A stretch of DNA of 20,107 nucleotides. Origin: JASFRS01 sp050114795. GTDB lineage: Bacteria > Pseudomonadota > Alphaproteobacteria > Sphingomonadales > CAKZYD01. Below the pieces are notes generated by a model. The model saw only the letters and a program-made list of their open reading frames with translations. It was not told the origin of the DNA and did not search any database. Location of the stretch: positions 1-20,107 of the forward strand of contig JASFRS010000024.1 in NCBI GenBank assembly GCA_050114795.1, given 5' to 3'. Positions 14,815-20,107 of this stretch are shown here, piece by piece; the first letter of the stretch is position 1; each line of letters begins with the position of its first letter. The translations under genes and the position numbers were made by a program.

Positions 14815-16506
14815 TTAAGCCGCAAAAGCTTTTCTTAGAGATGGTTTATCTATTTTGCCCGTCCCTAATTTAGGAAGTGGGTCTGATGACACCCAGATTT
14901 GTGCAGGAACTTTGAAAGCCGCTAAATGCTGCCCCACATAATCTTGTAAGTCTTTCGGATCGACTTGGACTCCGGCTTTTGGAAAAACAACTGCACCAAC
15001 GATCTCTCCCAACCGTTCATCCGGCAAGCCAAAGACCGAGGCTTCTGCAACACTTTTATGATGATAAAGCGCTGCCTCAACTTCCAAGCAAGAAATATTT
15101 TCACCACCACGAATGATGATGTCTTTCTTCCGATCAACTATATAAATATAGCCGTCTTCATCCATTTTGCCCAAATCACCAGTCCGAAACCAACCATCTG
15201 GCATGAAAGCTTCAGCGGTGGATTTGGGTTTATTGTAATAGCCACGCACAACAGCCGCTGAACGGATACACACTTCACCAATTTCTTCCGGCCCTAGATG
15301 ATTACCATCATCATCCATGATGCAAAGCTCCATCATTGGAGCGGTGGCACGCCCCGTTGAGGATGGGCGGTTCATATAGCCTTCGCGGGAATTGACCGCA
15401 CCCGCACCCATAGTTTCCGTAAGACCATAGCCAGCAGTGGGATGCTTATCAGGAAAAGTATCTTTTAAACGATGTACATGTTCTGCAGGGCGCGCAGCCC
15501 CACCCGCAGACATATCACGCAAGGTGGAGACGTCATACTTTTCCCGATCAGGGTGCTGCATCATTTCTAAGGACATCGTCGGTACACCGACAAATTGTGT
15601 GACCTTTTCCTCTTGAATCAGGCGGAAAGCGTCCGTCACATCCCATTTATGCATGATGACCATTTTGCGCCCCATGAGGAGCGACATGAGACAAACTGGA
15701 ACAAGCCCCGTCACGTGAAAAAGCGGGACTGCAAGAAGAACCGCCTGCTGATGCTCGGGTTCTTCATTCTCTTCTTTATCAACCTCTAAAAACGCCAGAC
15801 CATAAGCAGCAAAATTCATCAGGGCTGTGACTAAGGCGCGCTGCGTTCCCACTGCACCTTTTGGATTACCCGTTGAACCCGAAGTATAAAGAATAGTGGC
15901 ATCTGCGTCGGCATCAATATCAAGCGGTTCAACCATTTTTCCAGAGGTTAAAACACTATCTTCCAAACGCGTCATGCCATGGGGAACATCAAATTCCGCG
16001 CGCATAACTAAACAAGGCGGGCGCTCATCATGGGGAATGGTTGAAAAGCGCTCTGCTCGGGCTGCATCTACTATGGCCAATTTCGCACCAGAGTCACCAA
16101 GCGCATAAACAAGCTCTTCGGGAAGCCACCAGGCGTTTAGCGGCACCGCCACTGCACCAAGTAACATGCAAGCCATGAAGGTAAATACCCATTCGGGGTA
16201 ATTGCGCATGGCAATGACAACTTTGTCGCCTTTCTCTATGTCATATTCTTCACACAGATAATGAGCAAGCGCATGGGCGTGGGCGTAAGTTTCACCATAA
16301 GTGTAGCGCTCACCTTCATAGACGATGAAATCTTTGTCCTTATGCGTGACGGCCAGGCTCAGATATTGGGCCACGCTTGCCGGTGCGTTTTTAAAAACTT
16401 TATATGTATTTCCACGAATTTCCGCTTCGGTGACTTCAAATTGTTCACCGGGAGCCGTCATCGCTGCAATAATTTTATCATGCAGTTGAGCCGATGCCTC
16501 GAGCAT
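14815..16506 (-). CDS. AMP-forming acyl-CoA synthetase
   Basis: An ATP-dependent acyl-CoA ligase of the adenylate-forming superfamily, 563 residues, activating a carboxylic acid to its CoA ester. Core motifs are the phosphate loop YTSGSTGNPKG (about 207-217), YGLTETMGAG, GWFRTGDLGKMDEDGYIYIVDRKKD with the hinge Asp/Lys, RGGENISCLEVE, and GTGKIDK with the catalytic Lys at about 551. The ATG at 16506 has GGGAGGA about eight bases upstream. It follows the second dehydrogenase by 26 bases, so it is the third gene of an acyl-CoA operon. Chain length or substrate class cannot be read from the sequence. The context suggests a carboxylate that is then alpha,beta-desaturated by the dehydrogenase pair. 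Confidence 0.94.
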   Translation of the reverse strand: MLEASAQLHDKIIAAMTAPGEQFEVTEAEIRGNTYKVFKNAPASVAQYLSLAVTHKDKDFIVYEGERYTYGETYAHAHALAHYLCEEYDIEKGDKVVIAMRNYPEWVFTFMACMLLGAVAVPLNAWWLPEELVYALGDSGAKLAIVDAARAERFSTIPHDERPPCLVMRAEFDVPHGMTRLEDSVLTSGKMVEPLDIDADADATILYTSGSTGNPKGAVGTQRALVTALMNFAAYGLAFLEVDKEENEEPEHQQAVLLAVPLFHVTGLVPVCLMSLLMGRKMVIMHKWDVTDAFRLIQEEKVTQFVGVPTMSLEMMQHPDREKYDVSTLRDMSAGGAARPAEHVHRLKDTFPDKHPTAGYGLTETMGAGAVNSREGYMNRPSSTGRATAPMMELCIMDDDGNHLGPEEIGEVCIRSAAVVRGYYNKPKSTAEAFMPDGWFRTGDLGKMDEDGYIYIVDRKKDIIIRGGENISCLEVEAALYHHKSVAEASVFGLPDERLGEIVGAVVFPKAGVQVDPKDLQDYVGQHLAAFKVPAQIWVSSDPLPKLGTGKIDKPSLRKAFAA

Positions 16507-16532
16507 GAAATTCTTCCTCCCAAAGAAACAGA

Positions 16533-17672
16533 TTAATATCCAGCCAGTTTCGCCAAACGATCGCCATGAAATGCCGCATCACCAAAGCTTTCCTGAGCGA
16601 CGCGAGCGCGCTTCATATAAAAACCGATGTCAAATTCATCCGTCATGCCGATACCGCCATGCATCTGTACAGCTTCATTGCCTGCCAGCACCGCCGTCTG
16701 CCCCGCTTTTGCTTTTATCATTGAGGCTAGATGTGGCGTTAATGGATCATTTTCATCAAGGCTTTGCAGGCCCTTCAATACGGCTGAGCGCGTAAGCTCC
16801 ACCTCGGAAAACAAATGGGCGGCACGATGTTGCAGGCCCTGAAATGTCCCGATGATACGGCCAAATTGTTCACGCTCCTTCAAATAGGAGACTGTCTTGT
16901 CCATAGATTCCTGCGCCACGCCCAGCATTTCCGCGGAAAGACAGATGCGTCCTACATCCAACGCATGAGACAGGGCTTTAAAGCCTCCGTCAATTTCGCC
17001 CAGAACATCATCACCGGAAATTTGCACGTCATTGAAATTTACGCGGGCAGCGTTGCGGCTATCCACCATTTCCGTGCGCTCAATCTCTACGCCTTGTGCT
17101 TTAGGATCGACGAGGAACAAGGTGATGCCATCTTCATCACGGTCTTCACCGCTGGTGCGCGCTGCAACGATCAATTTATCTGCAACATGGCCATCCATGA
17201 CAAAAGTCTTAGCACCATTAAGCTTAAATCCATTACCCGACTGTTCTGCACGGGTTTGAACAAAATTCGGAGCATGGCGGGCGCGTTCGTCACAAGCCAG
17301 AGCAGTGATGAGCTTGCCTTCTACCAGTTTCGGCAGCAAATCCTGTTTCTGCGCATCATTGCCATTTTTAGATAAGAGCGTTGCGCCCAAAATGGCCGTT
17401 GAGAAAAAGGGCGAAGCAGTCAGTGTTTTTCCCATTTCCTCAAGAATAATACCGGCACCAACATAGCCAAATTCTATACCACCGAATTCTTCAGGTACAA
17501 CAACGCCGGTCCAGCCCATTTCGGCCATTTCAGCCCACAGGTCTTTGGAATAACCGTTTTCATCCTTTTCATCCCGCAATCTGCGCAGTTCGGACACAGG
17601 GGATTTTTCAGCCAAAAAGCCTTTGGCCATGTCTTTCAACATCAATTGGTCTTCATTCAATACAAGCGCCAT
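16533..17672 (-). CDS. Acyl-CoA dehydrogenase, second subunit or paralogue
   Basis: A flavin-dependent acyl-CoA dehydrogenase of 379 residues. The N-terminal helical domain has MGWTGVVVPEEFGGI. The middle beta domain is divergent, with few of the usual FAD-contact residues (ALACDERARHAP, FVMDGHVADKLIVAAR). The C-terminal domain carries REQFGRIIGTFQGLQHRAA and QMHGGIGMTDEF. A Glu in AQESF (about 361) lies where the catalytic Glu is expected, but the flanking motif is not the usual YEGT. The divergence and adjacency to a typical dehydrogenase suggest a hetero-oligomeric partner, as known for actinobacterial FadE pairs in sterol catabolism. The pairing is inferred. The ATG at 17672 has GGGAGGA about 12 bases upstream. 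Confidence 0.9.
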   Translation of the reverse strand: MALVLNEDQLMLKDMAKGFLAEKSPVSELRRLRDEKDENGYSKDLWAEMAEMGWTGVVVPEEFGGIEFGYVGAGIILEEMGKTLTASPFFSTAILGATLLSKNGNDAQKQDLLPKLVEGKLITALACDERARHAPNFVQTRAEQSGNGFKLNGAKTFVMDGHVADKLIVAARTSGEDRDEDGITLFLVDPKAQGVEIERTEMVDSRNAARVNFNDVQISGDDVLGEIDGGFKALSHALDVGRICLSAEMLGVAQESMDKTVSYLKEREQFGRIIGTFQGLQHRAAHLFSEVELTRSAVLKGLQSLDENDPLTPHLASMIKAKAGQTAVLAGNEAVQMHGGIGMTDEFDIGFYMKRARVAQESFGDAAFHGDRLAKLAGY

Positions 17673-17696
17673 TGCGCCAATCCTCCCTATCCGTCT

Positions 17697-18881
17697 TTAC
17701 GCGTCCGGCAATCCCAAGACCCGCTTGGAAATGATATTCAACTGAACTTCGGTCGTGCCGCCTTCAATTGAGTTTGCGCGGCTGCGAAGCCAGGAACGGG
17801 CCTTATCGCCGCCTCTTGTACGCTCACTTTCCCATTCGAATTCGTCACTGCCGTGGATAGACATGACCAGCTCATTGCGCTTCTTATTCAATTCCGTGCC
17901 ATAATATTTGAGCATAGCGGAGAGATGGCCAACGCCCTGCCCGCCTTTGGCTTCGTCCTTCACGCGTTCAAGCGTTAGGGCAAAGGCCCAGCTGTCAATT
18001 TCATGGCGAACGATATCGGTGCGCAGTGCGGTTTCAGGCAACATGCCATTATCAAGACCCAATTGCTCAGCCGCCATTTCAGACAAACGCTTACGATGGC
18101 CGCGATCAAAGCCCATGGCTCCAATCATTTCGCGCTCATGCGTTAAGAGATATTTTGCAATATCCCAGCCCCGATTCAATGTACCGACGAGATTTTCTTT
18201 CGGCACCTTTACATTGTCGAAAAATGTTTGGCAGAATGGGGACTTACCACTGATCAATTTAATCGGTGAAGTCGTCACACCAGGGTCATCCATATCAAAC
18301 AGAACAAAGGAGATTCCCAAATGTTTCGGAGCGTCAAAGTCAGTGCGCACCAGACAGAATATCCAATCCGCCTCATCTGCATAAGACGTCCAGATTTTGG
18401 AGCCATTGACCAGATAATGATCGCCCTTGTCTTCGCATTTAGTTTTCAGTGATGCGAGGTCGGAGCCCGCTCCCGGCTCTGAATATCCCTGGCACCAGCG
18501 GATTTCACCACGCGCAATTTTGGGGAGATGTTCTTTTTTCTGTTCTTCGTTGCCATACTTCAGCAACGCCGGGCCTAACATCCAAATACCAAAGCTTTGT
18601 AAGGGCGGACGGGCATTAATACGACGCATTTCTTCAGCCAAAACTTTGGCTTCTTCCTTGCTTAAACCGCCACCGCCATATTCTTTTGGCCAGGTGGGCA
18701 CGGTCCAGCCGCGTTCACCCATGCGCTCCATCCAAAGACGCTGGTCGTCATTTTTAAATTTGAAGTTGCGGCCACCCCAACAGGCGTCATTTTCTTCACG
18801 CATGGGCTGCCGCATGGCTGGAGGGCAATTCTCCTCCAACCATGCACGGGTTTCAGCGCGAAAGGCTTCTAAATCCGTCAT
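17697..18881 (-). CDS. Acyl-CoA dehydrogenase, catalytic type
   Basis: A 394-residue acyl-CoA dehydrogenase with conserved hallmarks: MGERGWTVPTWPKEYGG near the N-terminus, WCQGYSEPGAGSDLASLKT (FAD/substrate loop), NGSKIWTSYADEADWIFCLVRTD, and the C-terminal NSIEGGTTEVQLNIISKRVLGLPD. Glu at about residue 373 in SIEGGT is the likely catalytic base. It introduces the trans-2,3 double bond of an acyl-CoA and passes electrons to ETF. It is the first gene of the operon, with the ATG at 18881 and GGGGAG eight bases upstream, and a double palindrome about 55 bases before the start. The next dehydrogenase begins 24 bases after its stop. Confidence 0.95.
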   Translation of the reverse strand: MTDLEAFRAETRAWLEENCPPAMRQPMREENDACWGGRNFKFKNDDQRLWMERMGERGWTVPTWPKEYGGGGLSKEEAKVLAEEMRRINARPPLQSFGIWMLGPALLKYGNEEQKKEHLPKIARGEIRWCQGYSEPGAGSDLASLKTKCEDKGDHYLVNGSKIWTSYADEADWIFCLVRTDFDAPKHLGISFVLFDMDDPGVTTSPIKLISGKSPFCQTFFDNVKVPKENLVGTLNRGWDIAKYLLTHEREMIGAMGFDRGHRKRLSEMAAEQLGLDNGMLPETALRTDIVRHEIDSWAFALTLERVKDEAKGGQGVGHLSAMLKYYGTELNKKRNELVMSIHGSDEFEWESERTRGGDKARSWLRSRANSIEGGTTEVQLNIISKRVLGLPDA

Positions 18882-18920
18882 GATACAAAACTCCCCAAGT
18901 GATGGATTTTGTGATTTTCC

Positions 18921-18951
18921 TTAATCTCGCAAAGGTTGACGTTTACGTCAA
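18921..18951 (-). promoter_or_regulatory. Candidate long-spacer promoter of the acyl-CoA operon
   Basis: On the minus strand TTGACG (18951-18946) is followed after 19 bases by GATTAA (18926-18921). A 19-base spacer is longer than the normal 17 and is typical of promoters activated by MerR-family regulators. The -35 lies inside the double palindrome. Assignment is by eye, and an alternative -10 at 17-18 bases is possible. Confidence 0.35.
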
Positions 18952-18958
18952 CGTAAAC
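18936..18958. promoter_or_regulatory. Two overlapping palindromes, candidate operator
   Basis: TTGACGT-TT-ACGTCAA (18936-18951) and GTTTACGT-CA-ACGTAAAC (18941-18958) are near-perfect dyads that share half-sites. Their position, 55 bases upstream of the first acyl-CoA dehydrogenase, makes a regulator site very likely. The half-site ACGTAAA/ACGTCAA resembles, from memory, operators of regulators of acyl-CoA and branched-chain amino-acid catabolism such as LiuR. No regulator gene is in the window. Confidence 0.6.
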
Positions 18959-18969
18959 CGAATATTTTT

Positions 18970-19656
18970 CTACTTGTTTTCACCGGTCACGACCATGGAA
19001 CGCGCAGCTTTGGCGAAATCCTTACCCGCCTCTTCTTCTTTCATACGCTCAGCCAAGTCATAAGGGACTTTAACGCCACGGTCCGCGCCGGGACGCGCAG
19101 CGATTGCAGCCATCCAACGTTGCAGGTTTTCAAGTCCGTCAACTTCAATACCGGACCATTTATGGGTGCGCACCCAAGGCCAAGTAGCCATATCTGCGAT
19201 TGAATAGTCACCAGCCAGATATTCACTTTTCCCAAGCTGACTATCCAACACTTCAAACAGGCGACGACCTTCAGTTTGGTAGCGATCAATGGCCGGCTGA
19301 ATCTTTTCCGGGAAATAGCGGAAGAACACATTAGCCTGCCCCATCATCGGGCCAACGCCTCCCATTTGGAACATCAACCATTGAATAACACGGGAGCGAC
19401 CTTGCACATCGCTTGGCATGAACTGTCCGGTCTTTTCTGCGAGATAAATCAAGATTGCGCCCGATTCAAAAACGGGAAAACCATCATCTACGATAACAGG
19501 AATGCGCCCATTCGGGTTAAGTGCTAGGAATTCAGGCGTTTTCTGCTCCGCCTTCATCAGGTCGATAGCTTTTAAATCATATTCAAGGCCCATTTCTTCC
19601 AAGGCGATGGAGGCTTTTTGGCCGTTGGGGGTCGCAGAAGTATAAAGTGTAATCAT
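18970..19656 (-). CDS. Glutathione S-transferase, Nu-class-like (YfcG/YghU type)
   Basis: A 228-residue cytosolic GST. The thioredoxin-like N-domain has LYTSATPNGQKASIALEEMGLEY, in which TPNG is the YfcG/YghU-type active-site loop. It continues with NPNGRIPVIVDD (cis-Pro) and FESGAILIYLAEK (Glu-Ser glutathione contact). The helical C-domain holds YLAGDYSIADMATWPWV, the conserved N-capping box. Relatives act as glutathione-dependent disulfide reductases rather than classical transferases. The ATG is at 19656. It lies upstream of the acyl-CoA operon on the same strand, but the double palindrome in the 88-base spacer suggests separate control. It is divergent from the acyl-CoA synthetase at the right edge. 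Confidence 0.93.
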   Translation of the reverse strand: MITLYTSATPNGQKASIALEEMGLEYDLKAIDLMKAEQKTPEFLALNPNGRIPVIVDDGFPVFESGAILIYLAEKTGQFMPSDVQGRSRVIQWLMFQMGGVGPMMGQANVFFRYFPEKIQPAIDRYQTEGRRLFEVLDSQLGKSEYLAGDYSIADMATWPWVRTHKWSGIEVDGLENLQRWMAAIAARPGADRGVKVPYDLAERMKEEEAGKDFAKAARSMVVTGENK

Positions 19657-19834
19657 GGGGGAACAGCCCTCTTATGGTTTCACAAAACAAGCCAAGCATC
19701 ATTGCTGAGCATGACACTGACGTCGAGAGGCAAATGGAACAATAGTGCGTGAGCAAAAACAAATTTTGCGCTGGACGATAAATATTCACCGCTTATCTTT
19801 AAAAAAAAATGATCAGGAAATTGGGGATGATAAT

Positions 19835-20107
19835 ATGAACGAGATGCCTCGCCTCCATCCAGGTATCCACGCAATCGCAGACCCGGACCGGCCAGCCATA
19901 ATTATGGGTGACAGCGGACAGGTCATTAGTTTTGCTGAATTGGAAGAACGATCCCGACGCCTATCCCAGCTTTTTCGGGTCCAAGGCTTAAAAACTGGCG
20001 ACAGCATTGCTCTGCTAATGGATAATCGCGCAGAATATCTCGTCATAACCTGGGCTGCTCAACGTTCAGGGCTTTATTTCACGCCTGTTAATTGGCATTT
20101 GAAGATT
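19835..20107 (+). CDS. Second AMP-dependent acyl-CoA synthetase, N-terminal fragment
   Basis: An open plus-strand frame from the ATG at 19835 to the window end, 91 codons with no stop, cut by the edge. The start MNEMPRLHPGIHAIADPDRPAII and the segments ISFAELEERSRRLSQLF, GLKTGDSIALLMDNRAEYL and AAQRSGLYFTPVNWHL are the usual N-terminus of acyl-CoA/AMP ligases, including the conserved (T/V)N-W-x-L turn. GGGGAT lies just upstream as a possible Shine-Dalgarno. It is divergent from the GST gene across a 178-base spacer. The catalytic motifs are outside the window. Confidence 0.85.
   Translation, partial: MNEMPRLHPGIHAIADPDRPAIIMGDSGQVISFAELEERSRRLSQLFRVQGLKTGDSIALLMDNRAEYLVITWAAQRSGLYFTPVNWHLKI

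Noticed and set aside
19753..19769. GCAAAA/TTTTGC inverted repeat in the GST/acyl-CoA synthetase divergent spacer as an operator
   Set aside because: The six-base AT-rich arms are easily chance, and no second copy or clear promoter context was seen.
1..20107. CRISPR arrays, insertion sequences, phage genes, tRNA genes
   Set aside because: No spaced direct repeats, transposase or integrase motifs, or tRNA T-loop patterns were found on either strand by eye.

Overview
The window looks like an ordinary chromosomal segment of an alphaproteobacterium with moderate GC, probably free-living or marine. The evidence is a class I polyhydroxyalkanoate synthase, an alphaproteobacterial-type rplM-rpsI pair close to argC, the small alphaproteobacterial protein Usg, a CtaA/COX15-type heme A synthase, and the style of the fatty-acid genes. 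I cannot name the genus. There is no insertion sequence, phage, CRISPR array or tRNA, and no stretch above 300 bases without a gene. Most genes are on the minus strand.

Layout, left to right. (1) The 3' two-thirds of phaC runs on the plus strand, followed by a 248-base spacer. That spacer holds what looks like a stand-alone small RNA gene: promoter-like boxes, a foldable body and a strong intrinsic terminator that runs into the end of the facing gene. (2) A minus-strand run, dsbD - thioredoxin-like - argC - gamma-carbonic-anhydrase-like, combines periplasmic thiol redox with an arginine-biosynthesis enzyme. (3) The ribosomal operon rplM-rpsI has a clear promoter and a bidirectional terminator. 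(4) A long, tightly spaced minus-strand run reads: M28 lipoprotein peptidase - agmatine-deiminase-like protein - tryptophan 2,3-dioxygenase-like protein - lemA - DUF2207 membrane protein - ctaA - cutA. (5) Divergent from it is usg (plus), which ends at a hairpin terminator shared with the next operon. (6) A minus-strand acyl-CoA module contains two acyl-CoA dehydrogenases followed by an acyl-CoA synthetase, with an overlapping pair of palindromes just upstream. (7) A Nu-class-like glutathione transferase (minus) is divergent from the first 91 codons of a second acyl-CoA synthetase (plus), which runs off the right edge.

Three items deserve a second look. The first is the unidentified small RNA candidate between phaC and the carbonic-anhydrase-like gene, which carries an exposed CCCCUCC tract. 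The second is the agmatine-deiminase-like protein: its reading frame and start region are intact, but the catalytic Cys, His and Asp positions all appear to be replaced, so it is either a pseudoenzyme or has a new function. The third is the double palindrome that probably controls the acyl-CoA dehydrogenase operon. The dioxygenase next to the pseudoenzyme is also atypical. Several upstream-most starts were shortened to internal codons with a Shine-Dalgarno sequence or signal peptide (argC, dsbD, rplM, DUF2207, lemA, the M28 peptidase and usg).
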